44,021 nt of DNA from NCBI GenBank assembly GCA_947448395.1, contig CANFNA010000008.1, positions 1 through 44,021 on the forward strand, given 5' to 3'. The DNA comes from Chthoniobacteraceae bacterium. Its GTDB lineage: Bacteria; Verrucomicrobiota; Verrucomicrobiia; Chthoniobacterales; Chthoniobacteraceae. Under the pieces are notes generated by a model. That model had not been told where the DNA came from, ran no database searches, and saw nothing but the letters and a program-made list of their open reading frames with translations. This document shows positions 26,371-34,680 of the stretch, one piece after another (the stretch's first letter is position 1; every line of letters starts with the position of its first letter). The position numbers and the translations under genes are program-made.

Positions 26371-27660
26371 TTACTCTTCAACGGATGCAGGGACGAGTAC
26401 CGCGTCCCGCATGCCGTGGAGAATCTTTTTGTCTGGAGGACAAAGGGTCGCTAAGGCGCCTCCAAGCACAGGACGATCATCGGCGCAGAAATAGTAAGGG
26501 CACAGGCGCACTTTCGCTGGGAATGGTTCAATGCGGCCAGAGCTATCATCGGCGAATGCAGAATGTTCGATGGTTCGTGATTTATGGAATCGCTGAAGGA
26601 CATGGGGTTGGTATGGGAATGCTTTGAGCGCAAAATGGACAGCGTCTTTCCAAACGGACTGGGGCTCATCGGACCCGATCACGACGCTTCTTGCCCCCCA
26701 CGCTAGCTCTGAAAATCCGCTAGCCTTGATAACGAGTTCGCGCTGCTTTTGGCTAAAATCCGCGATTTCGTGAAAATCCTGTACTCCAAGCTCTGGAATC
26801 TCGGCGTGCGGAGGAAGTTTGGTTGGATCGAGAATCCAAGAGCGAGGGATGATTTTTTGGAGTGCCAAGAAGTGGCGTTCGGAGAGGGCGCGTCGCCAAA
26901 ATTCGCGGAGAGGGCGCATCCAGAAAAGCGCGAGCCAAAGTTTTTCCTCCAACTGAGGTTTCCAAGGAGGAGTGACGTGGATTTTGTGCTCGAGCGTTGC
27001 GCGTTGAAGGGCCTCGGCGCCTGGAATGTTTTCGAGATCGAAGAGCTCAAAAAATCGGTAGACGTTTTTACATTTGTCGCCTTGGTGAGCGTAGTGCTCT
27101 GCATCGCAGACGCGGTGACCTGAGTGTGGGGCGATCCATTCCATTTCTGGGCGGTAAGTCGCAGCTTCTTTGGAAACGAGAATGTCTCCGTCCGGAGCAA
27201 TGGACGCAAATCCTTGCCGCATTCCTTCGGTACCGCCGAGCACGTGAAACCCAAGGGTTGCGTAAGTTGTGTTCAACCAGTCTGTGAGACCGATGCCGCC
27301 GGGAATGGAGTCCAGTTCGGTCATCACAAAACCGGTTTCGGTGAGGAGAAGATCTGGGCGCAAGATGCGAGGAACTTCCTGGCGGAAGGCTTTTTCGCGA
27401 CTCAGTGCGACAAGCGCAGCGGGCTTGCCTCGATCGAGTAATTCAGCCACCCAAGAGGGCTGTCTTCCTGATGCGGAGAGCGCATAGAGGTCATTACAGG
27501 CTTTTTGAAAAAGCCAGAGTCTTTGGCCAAGGCGGCTTAGTTCTTCCGCTTGGTTTTTAGAAAGCGCAAGTGGTCTGGGCGCCCAGCGCCATGACTTCTC
27601 TGCAAATAGACCTCCTTTGGGGAGGGCGTCTCGTAGGGCCTGCCAAGTCGCGTCAGGCAT
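26371..27660 (-). CDS. Unrecognised protein, ATP-grasp-like
   Basis: 429 residues; no family assigned. The stretch LLLTETGFVMTELDSIPGGIGLTDWLN (about 104-130) resembles the acidic, glycine-rich metal/nucleotide site of ATP-grasp enzymes (E-x-D-x-x-P-G-G). Further on, LVIKASGFSELAWGARSVVIG resembles the Lys strand and Gly loop. The order of these two elements is the reverse of the usual fold, as in the circularly permuted members (glutathionylspermidine-synthase-like). If so, it would ligate a carboxylate to an amine or thiol. Its ATG shares one base with the ruvA stop, so it is translationally coupled to a DNA-repair gene, but a functional link is not implied. Confidence 0.55.
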   Translation of the reverse strand: MPDATWQALRDALPKGGLFAEKSWRWAPRPLALSKNQAEELSRLGQRLWLFQKACNDLYALSASGRQPSWVAELLDRGKPAALVALSREKAFRQEVPRILRPDLLLTETGFVMTELDSIPGGIGLTDWLNTTYATLGFHVLGGTEGMRQGFASIAPDGDILVSKEAATYRPEMEWIAPHSGHRVCDAEHYAHQGDKCKNVYRFFELFDLENIPGAEALQRATLEHKIHVTPPWKPQLEEKLWLALFWMRPLREFWRRALSERHFLALQKIIPRSWILDPTKLPPHAEIPELGVQDFHEIADFSQKQRELVIKASGFSELAWGARSVVIGSDEPQSVWKDAVHFALKAFPYQPHVLQRFHKSRTIEHSAFADDSSGRIEPFPAKVRLCPYYFCADDRPVLGGALATLCPPDKKILHGMRDAVLVPASVEE

Positions 27661-28268
27661 CAGGCGAGGCGTTTGAGAGCTTCGCGGACAAGCTCGTCGG
27701 AGGGAATGGTCTGACTAAGCTGCGCTTCGCTGCAGGCTTTCACTGCTTTGTGGGCATCGACTTGTTTGTAGCCGAGGGCCATGAGGGCCAAGACTGCATC
27801 TCCAGCTTCCCGATCCTTTTCCGAGGGGGCTTGGGCTGCAGAGGCGGCTTCCCATGCCGCCGCGATACCCACTTTGTCTTTCAGCTCTAAAAGCACTCTC
27901 TCGGCAGTTTTTTTTCCGATGCCTTTAATTTGCGAAAGGGATTTTGCATCCCCAGCGACTACAGCGGCTTTAAAACTGGTGACCGAGATTCCGCTGAGGA
28001 CATCGAGGGCTGTTTTTGGTCCGATTCCGGAAACGTGGTTAATGAGCAGGCGAAATAGATCTCTTTCCGCCGACGTCGCGAATCCGTAAAGCACGTGGGC
28101 GTCTTCTCGGATCTGGAGATGGGTAAGCAGGTGGATTTTGGATCCCACTGAAGAGAGACGGTCATAGCTGGAGAGTGGGATGGAAACGTGATAACCGACG
28201 CCATGCACATTGAGCACCGCATGAGTGGGGTAAGCTTCCGCCAGAATGCCCTCGAGGAAGGTAATCAT
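27660..28268 (-). CDS. ruvA: Holliday junction branch migration protein RuvA
   Basis: 202 residues from ATG 28268, where homology begins with MITFLEGILAEA; upstream in-frame codons are not conserved. Domain I is an OB-fold (VLNVHGVGYHVSIPLSSYDRL, HTHLQIREDAHVLYGF). Domain II holds two helix-hairpin-helix motifs (VSGIGPKTALDVL, IKGIGKKTAERVLLELKDK), which grip DNA. Domain III at the C-terminus (AVLALMALGYKQVDAHKAV) binds RuvB. A tetramer holds the four-way junction while RuvB drives migration. RuvB and RuvC are not in the window. It is followed without a gap by the ATP-grasp-like gene. Confidence 0.95.
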   Translation of the reverse strand: MITFLEGILAEAYPTHAVLNVHGVGYHVSIPLSSYDRLSSVGSKIHLLTHLQIREDAHVLYGFATSAERDLFRLLINHVSGIGPKTALDVLSGISVTSFKAAVVAGDAKSLSQIKGIGKKTAERVLLELKDKVGIAAAWEAASAAQAPSEKDREAGDAVLALMALGYKQVDAHKAVKACSEAQLSQTIPSDELVREALKRLA

Positions 28269-28289
28269 GCCATTCACCCTCGGAGGGTC

Positions 28290-28889
28290 ATGGCGGGTGC
28301 GCAAGTTCTTCTATTCATCGCTTTTTGCTTTGTTGTGGTCTCTTGTGCGTTTGGGCAGGAGTTGCAATGGAGGGTCTTTCTCGAGCCTCGTTTTATGAAT
28401 CCGGCTGTGTCGGTTCCGGTTCCGGGGGCGGAGAAGACCGTGTTAACCGCGGGGCGTTGGGACGGGCAGCAATTACAACCCTTCACCAAGGAGGAATGGA
28501 AGTCTCTGAAACGGGAGTGGCCTGATTTTCGAAAGCAAACCGAGTCTCTCGCACAAGCAGATTGGAGTCAGGTGGAGGTTGTTTTTAATCGCGACAAGAG
28601 AGGCGTGATTCGGTGCGCCGAATTGCGCTGCAAAGAGCCCTTGGTGTCTGCAGCCGTCTTAGCTCCGGATTTTCCATCACGCTTCGAGGACACGATAGGC
28701 GAGGATATTCTTCTGGTGGTTCCGAATCGCTATCACGCCTTTGTGTTTCCGAATCTAGCCGGATCTCACACAGCTTATGCTCGGGAGGTTCAGGCAGCTT
28801 ACCGTGCGACTCCTTATCCCGTAAGCCTTGAGTTGTTTCAGATTTCCGGCGGTCGTTGGAGAACTATTGGCGTTTTCGAGAATCAGTGA
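28290..28889 (+). CDS. Exported protein of unknown function
   Basis: About 199 residues from ATG 28290, divergent from ruvA with 21 bases between the two start codons. A hydrophobic signal (AGAQVLLFIAFCFVVVSCAFG) is followed by QELQWRVFLEP; the Cys in VVSC could be a lipobox, but the AFG-QE junction fits ordinary signal cleavage as well. The rest is beta-rich with two Cys in RCAELRCKEPL (perhaps a disulfide) and 'DILLVVPNRYHAFVFPNLAGS'. I do not recognise a family. Upstream in-frame starts (28188) would lie across the ruvA start and are unlikely. The promoter region is shared with ruvA. Confidence 0.6.
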   Translation: MAGAQVLLFIAFCFVVVSCAFGQELQWRVFLEPRFMNPAVSVPVPGAEKTVLTAGRWDGQQLQPFTKEEWKSLKREWPDFRKQTESLAQADWSQVEVVFNRDKRGVIRCAELRCKEPLVSAAVLAPDFPSRFEDTIGEDILLVVPNRYHAFVFPNLAGSHTAYAREVQAAYRATPYPVSLELFQISGGRWRTIGVFENQ

Positions 28890-28968
28890 TCAGGTGGGAT
28901 GGTTTTCTTTTCGTGAGATGCTTTCAGGCGGTCTGGTTGAGCGAGCCGATGGGATTAGTCTTTGCTTT

Positions 28969-28988
28969 CACTCTCAAATTTGAGAGTG
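28969..28988. promoter_or_regulatory. Perfect 20-bp palindrome upstream of the NtrC-type regulator
   Basis: Arms CACTCTCAAA and TTTGAGAGTG join with no spacer, 59 bases before the regulator ATG. The symmetry fits an operator for a dimeric Fis-type HTH, possibly the regulator itself. There is no T-run, so it is not a typical terminator. No -24/-12 sigma-54 promoter is evident nearby. Confidence 0.6.
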
Positions 28989-29047
28989 TTTAGGGCTACG
29001 GCGTGCAAACCCAGATCCTTGGTTAGCCGTGGTAAACCGCTTCCCCA

Positions 29048-30529
29048 ATGGCCAGAGTTCTAATCATCGATGACGATCCCGCGATGGCGGGGGTAATTGC
29101 GGAGATCTGTGAGGGACTTGGGCACACTCCCACAGTTTTTCAGTCAGGAGAAAGGGCGTTGGATGCGCTGCCGAGTCTGGCTCCGCATCTGGTGCTGACG
29201 GATGTTCGGATGGACGGTGTCGGTGGGATGGAGGTCCTGAGGGTGTGTCGGGAGTCGATGAAGGAAACGCCTGTCATCATGATCACGGCGAACCGTCAGT
29301 TGCAGATGGGAGTCGATGCGATGAAGGCCGGCGCATATGATTACATCACCAAGCCTTTCAAGGTAGACGAGATGCGGATCGCCATTGAGCGAGCATTGAG
29401 TCACCTCAGCGAACGCAGGGAGATGCAGACGCTGAGGCAGGCCGTTCGGGAGAAGTATCGGTTCGAGAATTTGGTCGGATTATCCAAGAAGATGCAGGAT
29501 CTTTTTGAGCTGCTCGCGAAGGTGGCAAACACAGACTCCACCATATTGATTGAGGGCGAGAGTGGCACTGGGAAGGAGTTGGTTGCACGCGCTTTGCACT
29601 TCAATTCGAGTCGTCAGAGCCAGCCTTTCGTCGCAATTAATTGTTCGGCTCTTCCGGACAACCTGCTCGAGAGTGAATTGTTTGGACACAAACGAGGGGC
29701 CTTCACAGGCGCTGTTGCAGACAAAACGGGACTGTTTGAGGAAGCGGAGGGCGGGACGATTTTTTTGGATGAGGTCAGTTCGATGTCCGCGCTTATGCAG
29801 ACCAAACTCTTGCGAGTTTTACAGGAGCGGATCATTCGAAGGGTGGGTGACACGAGGAACATTCCTATTCATGTGCGAGTGTTGGCTGCTGCGAATGAAT
29901 CGCTGTACGAACTGACTCAATCGGGATCGTTTCGCGAGGATCTCTACTATCGGCTTGCGGTGATTCCGATGGAGCTTCCTCCACTGCGGGAGAGGCGGGA
30001 TGACATTCCGCTTCTCGTGAATCATTTTTTACAAAAGCAGAGCCAAAAACGCACAGGCGGTGATCTATATCGTGTTTCCGAGGGAGCGATGGCACTGCTG
30101 ATCAACCATCGGTGGCCTGGGAATGTTCGTGAACTCGAGAATGCGATTGAACGGGCCTCTGCACTTTGTGAGGAAGGCATGATTCGAGAGCGGGATTTGC
30201 CGCCGCAAGTGGGACGATCGAGCAGCGTGGTTCAGGAGACCGTGGCGCCAGCGATTGAATTTGGTCGGGCGCTGGAATCCTTCCTGCTCGATCAAGAGGC
30301 CTTCTATCTCGATGGAACGCTGCGAATGTGTCGGGGTGATCGAGAGCGCGCCGCCGAGGTTTTGGAGGTCTCTATGGCCACATTATATCGGAAGCTTGAG
30401 ACCGCAAAGAAGTCTGGGCGGTTTAAGGTTCCACTTCCAAAGCCGACTCGAAAAAAAGATCAGCTCACGCCGTACAAGACCATTAGAAATGGGGCCAAAG
30501 ATTCTGGGGAGCCAACACTCTTTCAGTAG
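29048..30529 (+). CDS. Sigma-54-dependent response regulator (NtrC family)
   Basis: 493 residues with three domains. The receiver domain (1-120) has acidic pocket D8-D9-D10, phospho-acceptor D52 (LTDVRMDG) and Lys102 (TKPFK). The AAA+ domain (about 140-370) has Walker A GESGTGKE (170-177), the sigma-54 contact loop GAFTGA (217-222), Walker B GGTIFLDE and the arginine-finger region PLRERRDDIP. A Fis-type C-terminal HTH includes AAEVLEVSMATLYRKLE. After phosphorylation it should open sigma-54 promoters. No partner histidine kinase is adjacent, so the input is unknown. The perfect palindrome at 28969 may be its own operator. Confidence 0.94.
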   Translation: MARVLIIDDDPAMAGVIAEICEGLGHTPTVFQSGERALDALPSLAPHLVLTDVRMDGVGGMEVLRVCRESMKETPVIMITANRQLQMGVDAMKAGAYDYITKPFKVDEMRIAIERALSHLSERREMQTLRQAVREKYRFENLVGLSKKMQDLFELLAKVANTDSTILIEGESGTGKELVARALHFNSSRQSQPFVAINCSALPDNLLESELFGHKRGAFTGAVADKTGLFEEAEGGTIFLDEVSSMSALMQTKLLRVLQERIIRRVGDTRNIPIHVRVLAAANESLYELTQSGSFREDLYYRLAVIPMELPPLRERRDDIPLLVNHFLQKQSQKRTGGDLYRVSEGAMALLINHRWPGNVRELENAIERASALCEEGMIRERDLPPQVGRSSSVVQETVAPAIEFGRALESFLLDQEAFYLDGTLRMCRGDRERAAEVLEVSMATLYRKLETAKKSGRFKVPLPKPTRKKDQLTPYKTIRNGAKDSGEPTLFQ

Positions 30530-30554
30530 TTGGCTCAGAAGAGTATCTAAACCT

Positions 30555-30605
30555 CCGCTTTCCCCTCGACTCGCTTTCAGCGAGGGTGATGAGCGGGGCT
30601 TTTGT
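30555..30605 (+). terminator. Possible terminator after the NtrC-type regulator
   Basis: Nested arms CCGCT/AGCGG (30555-30559 with 30592-30596) and CCCTCG/CGAGGG (30563-30568 with 30581-30586), then a short TTTTGTT. It lies 25 bases past the stop. The structure is imperfect. Confidence 0.4.
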
Positions 30606-30624
30606 TGCCCTGAAAAGTTTTTCA

Positions 30625-31878
30625 ATGTCCATGCCTGCCAATCCTCGATCCCTTTGTTTACGCGCCCTCTTGGAATGGGAAAAGGGACGCACCTTTGCGG
30701 ATGAAATCCTGCACGAACTGACGGAGCGCTTTAAGCCTGATCCGTCTTCGCGGGCCTTCTTAACGGAGCTGTTTTATGGGGTACTCAGGAATCTGAGGAA
30801 ACTCGACTTTTGGATCGCCGATCTGAGGTCCGGAGATTTGGATGCGCAGACTCAATCGCTTTTGAGGATGGGCCTTTACCAGATTTTTCACATGCGCGTG
30901 CCGGAGCATGCTGCTGTGTTCGAAACGGTGAGCTTAGCGAAGCGATCTGGGGGGCTAGTGAATGCGGTTCTCCGAAGGGCCGTTCGGGAACGCGTTCGAT
31001 TGGAGGAGACAATGATCGCAGCGCCTTTGGCGATTCAGGCAAGCCAACCCGATTTTCTTTTGGAACGTTGGATTCGACAGTTCGGTGCGGAGGATGCGCG
31101 GCGTCTGTGCGAATGGAATAATACGCCTGCTGAAACCTTCTTTCGGGCCAACGGTTTGAAAACAGATCGAGCGGCCTTGTTGCTTCAAAACGAGGAGGCC
31201 GAAGCGTTGGAAACACATGCTTCGATGCTCAAACTCCGAAGGATTCCGCCGGAGTGGATCTCCGAAGGATTGGGCTACGCGCAGGACCCAAGCACGCTGA
31301 TGGCTCCCGATTTGCTGGATCCTCAAGCGGGTGATCGAGTGCTTGATGCTTGTGCTGCACCGGGAGGAAAGACCACGTACCTCGCCGAGAAAATGCAGAA
31401 TCGGGGGCGGATCGTTGCTTGTGAAATTTTCGAATCTCGTTCCCAACGATTGAGGCAGAATGTGTCTCGCGTCGGTGCGTCTGTTGCGCGTGTGTACACT
31501 CTCGACTTCCTTTTAGAGCCTGAGGCAGGAAGTCCCCTCTCAGAGGGACTGTTTGACCGGATTTTACTCGATGTCCCGTGCACTAATACTGGGGTCCTTC
31601 GCCGTCGAGTAGATGTCCGCTGGAGATTGACTGAGGAAGATTTTATTCGGATGCCTGTGCAGCAAGCGGCGATGGTTCGGAGGGCGGTGCCGTTGTTGAA
31701 GCCGGGGGGGATTCTGGTTTACAGCACATGTTCCCTTGAACCGGAGGAAAACGAGGGAGTTGTGGACACCGTTCGGAATCAATACCCAGAAATGGAATTG
31801 GAAGAGGTGCAACGCAAATTGCCGTTCCGTGACGGAATCGACGGTGCATTTGCCGCTCGATTCCGGAAGCGATCTTGA
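30625..31878 (+). CDS. rsmB: RsmB-like 16S rRNA cytosine-C5 methyltransferase
   Basis: 417 residues from ATG 30625 (an ATG at 30631 is equally possible). The N-terminal half is the NusB-like RNA-binding domain (PRSLCLRALLEWEKGRTFADEIL...LTELFYGVLRNLRKLD). The C-terminal half is a Rossmann methyltransferase with SAM motif LDACAAPGGKTTYLAEKM and the two cysteines of m5C enzymes, one in LDVPCTNTG and one in VYSTCSLEPEENE, of which the latter is the catalytic nucleophile. RsmB methylates C967 of 16S rRNA. Close relatives act on other RNA sites, so the exact target is inferred. An in-frame upstream ATG at 30586 lies over the terminator region and was not used. Confidence 0.85.
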   Translation: MSMPANPRSLCLRALLEWEKGRTFADEILHELTERFKPDPSSRAFLTELFYGVLRNLRKLDFWIADLRSGDLDAQTQSLLRMGLYQIFHMRVPEHAAVFETVSLAKRSGGLVNAVLRRAVRERVRLEETMIAAPLAIQASQPDFLLERWIRQFGAEDARRLCEWNNTPAETFFRANGLKTDRAALLLQNEEAEALETHASMLKLRRIPPEWISEGLGYAQDPSTLMAPDLLDPQAGDRVLDACAAPGGKTTYLAEKMQNRGRIVACEIFESRSQRLRQNVSRVGASVARVYTLDFLLEPEAGSPLSEGLFDRILLDVPCTNTGVLRRRVDVRWRLTEEDFIRMPVQQAAMVRRAVPLLKPGGILVYSTCSLEPEENEGVVDTVRNQYPEMELEEVQRKLPFRDGIDGAFAARFRKRS

Positions 31879-31909
31879 GAGGGCTTCAGAGTTCTGGGAT
31901 GAGGTTCCC

Positions 31910-32653
31910 TTACTTTGCTCTGGGGAATCGCAGAACCCGTCGAGTTTGTGACGGCTTTCTTTTGCTGAGTGGCAAGTGACGCATCGTTGGTCCTCTCACC
32001 TCGAACTCTGCGTCGCACCATGGGCATGTGTACGTTCCGTTTCCGTTCTCGAAGCAAACGGGTTTTCGAGTTTTTGGACAGATGCTCTCGGTCACGGTTC
32101 CCCAACAGATCAGGTGTTCATCTCGGTACAGCTTTTTGAATTCCCGATGATCGAGGATCGGATTCCCTATGTTGTTTCTGAGATAGACTTCCTTTTTCCC
32201 GTTGAGCTCTCTGTAGCCATAAACCGTCACCCAATGCCAGTAGCCCTTTTTAGGCCGATCAATACACACGATGATGGGAAACCCTGCATCAATCTGGCGC
32301 TTAATATCGAGAAAGGATGGCACCGCGTTTTTTATCGAAATGCCAATCCGGAACGCCTTCAGGGCGCTTGCTAGGGCTTCTGTAGGCGTCCCACCATCAG
32401 GTGTTGGATCGCACTTTTCATAGAATGCGTTGAAATCCCCCTTATCCGAATCGGGGTAGATCGCCTTTAGAACGGTCCATCCAGCCACCACCCCGCAACT
32501 AAATGAGTCGATTTGCTGCGCATTAGGTACTTCAAGGCAGCAACCTTCATCGGATGTTGGCAGGCCCGGTTGAAGTATGTCCGGTAGGTTGATCGGACCC
32601 AGAGGCAATTTTTTCGCGAGATCATTCCAAAGTTTGTTGATTGAAGAGTCCAT
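31910..32653 (-). CDS. C39-like cysteine peptidase with C-terminal zinc ribbon
   Basis: 247 residues from ATG 32653, where homology starts; the open frame upstream overlaps another gene. The papain-like triad reads C53 (DSFSCGVVAGWTV), H140 (YWHWVTVYGY) and N160/N161 (LRNNIGNP), with Q47 as oxyanion partner: the layout of the Peptidase_C39-like group. A zinc ribbon follows with C192, C200, C210 and C213 (CPKTRKPVC...CPWC). No signal peptide or ATPase domain is present, so it is not a bacteriocin exporter but a stand-alone cytoplasmic protease or isopeptidase. It is the last gene of the kinase-sigma cluster and has no strong ribosome site. Confidence 0.7.
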   Translation of the reverse strand: MDSSINKLWNDLAKKLPLGPINLPDILQPGLPTSDEGCCLEVPNAQQIDSFSCGVVAGWTVLKAIYPDSDKGDFNAFYEKCDPTPDGGTPTEALASALKAFRIGISIKNAVPSFLDIKRQIDAGFPIIVCIDRPKKGYWHWVTVYGYRELNGKKEVYLRNNIGNPILDHREFKKLYRDEHLICWGTVTESICPKTRKPVCFENGNGTYTCPWCDAEFEVRGPTMRHLPLSKRKPSQTRRVLRFPRAK

Positions 32654-32738
32654 GGGCAGGTGTTCTGTGTGCCGGTTTTGGCGGGCCGATCTGCAATGGT
32701 GCTTTTTATCGCTGTTTACCGGAGAGGCTTCTTGGAAG

Positions 32739-32996
32739 TTAGGATTTGCACGCTTTGCAGAATTGAAGCGTGCCTGAGTCGATGCTTTCGATCGTATCCA
32801 ATGCGACCTCGCCGCACATGACGCAATCCGCATGATCGTACGGATTATCATCACGTAGGGGTGCAATCCCCATGCAAGCCGAGCGGAGGTCAAGCCAGGC
32901 AAGTCCAAAGAGAAAATGATAGTGGCTATTCCACGTAATATTCTCCTCGGTGATACCAAGGTTTGCCAGCACGCCCTTAGTTCTCGGCTCTAACAT
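32739..32996 (-). CDS. Small zinc-ribbon protein
   Basis: 85 residues. Two CxxC knuckles, CVMCGE and FCKACKS, at the C-terminus predict a zinc ribbon; the N-terminal 50 residues (NLGITEENITWNSHYHFLFGLAWLDLRSACMG) look helical. No known family. The frame is preferred over the overlapping one because its zinc knuckles are well formed. It lies 85 bases before the peptidase gene and 33 bases after the next small gene. The zinc ribbon is a theme shared with the two larger hydrolases in the cluster. Confidence 0.55.
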   Translation of the reverse strand: MLEPRTKGVLANLGITEENITWNSHYHFLFGLAWLDLRSACMGIAPLRDDNPYDHADCVMCGEVALDTIESIDSGTLQFCKACKS

Positions 32997-33029
32997 CTGA
33001 TTGATAATCGCCGTCGCAGATCGTCCCGA

Positions 33030-33275
33030 CTATGAGGAACGATGCGATGAGCGTTCGTCAAGAAAGGCGGGATGGATGATGACCTTACATCCAAAAGTCT
33101 GTGAGATACTCACCGCTGTTGGGCCTAGCAGACCATCTTCAATGTCGCCAAGCCGCCAGATAGCGACCTTTCCACGTGCATCCACGACGAGTGGTTGTTT
33201 GTATTCAGAACAGGATCTGGCGACAATGGGGTGGTAGACGTTGCAGTGCTGATACAGATTATAGTTTCCCTTCAT
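33030..33275 (-). CDS. Hypothetical protein in the kinase-sigma cluster
   Basis: 81 residues, no recognised family. It shows a plausible beta-alpha-beta pattern (KQPLVVDARGKVAIWRLG, GPTAVSISQTFGCKVIIHP) and one Cys pair (HC...RSC) near the start. It is kept as a gene because it fills the interval between two others on the same strand with small gaps (60 and 33 bases) and no better frame exists there. Function unknown. Confidence 0.45.
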   Translation of the reverse strand: MKGNYNLYQHCNVYHPIVARSCSEYKQPLVVDARGKVAIWRLGDIEDGLLGPTAVSISQTFGCKVIIHPAFLDERSSHRSS

Positions 33276-33335
33276 CGAAGGGGGAATTCGGGAGTCTGCA
33301 GATTGCTAAACGGAGTGAGGATCGATGCTGGGGCA

Positions 33336-34433
33336 TCAGAGAGTGATAGGAGCATGGCCTGGAATACACACGGCAACTTCTCCAGTCCGCGCGCTCATGG
33401 CAACAGCGTGTTGAGTGTCTTGGTATGCAATCAAACCATCTCCATCGAAAAGAACATCGATGGCACCGAGGCAAGACATCGGTTTCTGCGAGCAGATTGC
33501 ATCGTCGAGGTATTGGATGCGTTGGAGACTGTCGTCCTCGAACTGCACCCCACTTCCGTCGCAATGTTCGCACCGCTGGTGGCGACTGTTTGCGCCACCT
33601 CCTTCACATTCTGAGCAAGCCACCGTGATGTTTTCCTCAAGATAGGAATCATGCTGATACACATTCGTCGTAATGAGGTGGTTTAATTTTCGTGCTTTTC
33701 GCGTTGCGTAACCCGTCGGGGAGCGTTCGATCACCGCTTTCTCGTCATTTTTCGTACCTGCTAGCGTGATTAAAACTGGCGAGATGACTTCTTCGGACTG
33801 GAGTAATCGCACTGCAGAGGAGAAGTCAGGCGCTTCATCGAGTGTGCGGCGGATCAGCCAAGGTACAGGCCAGTGGCCTGAGACGGCATGGTGGATTGCA
33901 CCAAAAACAGTATGCCGAGCGTTTCTTACGTAATTTACGGTGATCGAAAATCGGCCAGGCGCAACGGCAGTCAGGACACCGAAAAGTCCGGGCCAACCGA
34001 TGATGGTGTAGTCGCCTTGAGGGCATCCATGCACGCGATAGGCGGTGGTGTTCCGACGAAGGTGATCTTTAGGGAAGGGCCAGTCGAGCGTTCTTGCGTG
34101 CACTGGGCCTCGTGGTGTTGAAGCGACAAAGGTGCTGCAGCCTGCTGCTTGCGTTAAATCGTACGCAAGGTTTGCAAAGAGCAGTTCCTCTACGGGAACT
34201 CCAACAGCGGAGGCGATTGAGTGGCATTCGGCGCCATAGGCGCTGCCGAGCATTTTGTGAAGGACGCTGACTACGGAACGCAGGAGAGTGGCGGGGAGCG
34301 CCCCTAAAACGTTCGACTCGGTCTGCTCGCGAAATGCTTTTAGAAGTTTTCTGGCAGATTTTGCCTGAGTTTGGAGCGCGGGCTTCCAGTCCAGATCGCC
34401 ATGACGATCGGTATAGAAATCAAAAATATTCAT
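33336..34433 (-). CDS. Acid ceramidase/NAAA-like Ntn hydrolase with inserted DnaJ-type zinc finger
   Basis: 365 residues. After about 98 residues comes the probable autoprocessing site and nucleophile C99 (AAGCSTFVAST), then HARTLDW (112-118, equivalent to the family H-G-R-N-x-D), ITVN (164-167), LIRRTLDE and a TTNVYQHD segment. These are the landmarks of acid ceramidase and N-acylethanolamine acid amidase, which cut amide bonds of lipids. Directly after the last landmark there is an insert with CSECEGGG (C273, C276) and CEHCDGSG (C288, C291), two CxxCxGxG units as in the DnaJ zinc finger, before the C-terminal part resumes. I have not seen this combination. No signal peptide, so the cytoplasmic substrate is unknown. 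Confidence 0.7.
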   Translation of the reverse strand: MNIFDFYTDRHGDLDWKPALQTQAKSARKLLKAFREQTESNVLGALPATLLRSVVSVLHKMLGSAYGAECHSIASAVGVPVEELLFANLAYDLTQAAGCSTFVASTPRGPVHARTLDWPFPKDHLRRNTTAYRVHGCPQGDYTIIGWPGLFGVLTAVAPGRFSITVNYVRNARHTVFGAIHHAVSGHWPVPWLIRRTLDEAPDFSSAVRLLQSEEVISPVLITLAGTKNDEKAVIERSPTGYATRKARKLNHLITTNVYQHDSYLEENITVACSECEGGGANSRHQRCEHCDGSGVQFEDDSLQRIQYLDDAICSQKPMSCLGAIDVLFDGDGLIAYQDTQHAVAMSARTGEVAVCIPGHAPITL

Positions 34434-34479
34434 CCGGGGGTGTTGCGGAAGTGAAATGGTACGATGGAGAGCGGCAAGA

Positions 34480-34680
34480 CTAGCGTTGTCCGTCGCGGGA
34501 TTGTTTTTCCCGAGTTTGATCGACTAAATTTTTCCGGATGACTTCAGCGATTCTCTGAAACTGAGGTTTTTGTTCGCTTTCGAGCGTTTTGCGGTAAGCG
34601 TCTGCAAGCTTCTGGGTGACCTCGACTTCCTCTTGGTTAGAGAGAAAGGCGCCGAGTGGTTTGAAGAGATGGTTGCTCAT
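34480..34680 (-). CDS. Small protein coupled to the ECF sigma gene
   Basis: 66 residues from ATG 34680, which overlaps the sigma stop codon (ATGA, 34677-34680), so translation is coupled. It is mostly helical and charged (SNQEEVEVTQKLADAYRKTLESEQKPQFQRIAEVIRKNLVDQTREKQSRDGQR). No recognised family. Tight coupling to a sigma factor makes an anti-sigma factor or accessory regulator possible, but it lacks a zinc motif or a membrane segment. Confidence 0.6.
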   Translation of the reverse strand: MSNHLFKPLGAFLSNQEEVEVTQKLADAYRKTLESEQKPQFQRIAEVIRKNLVDQTREKQSRDGQR

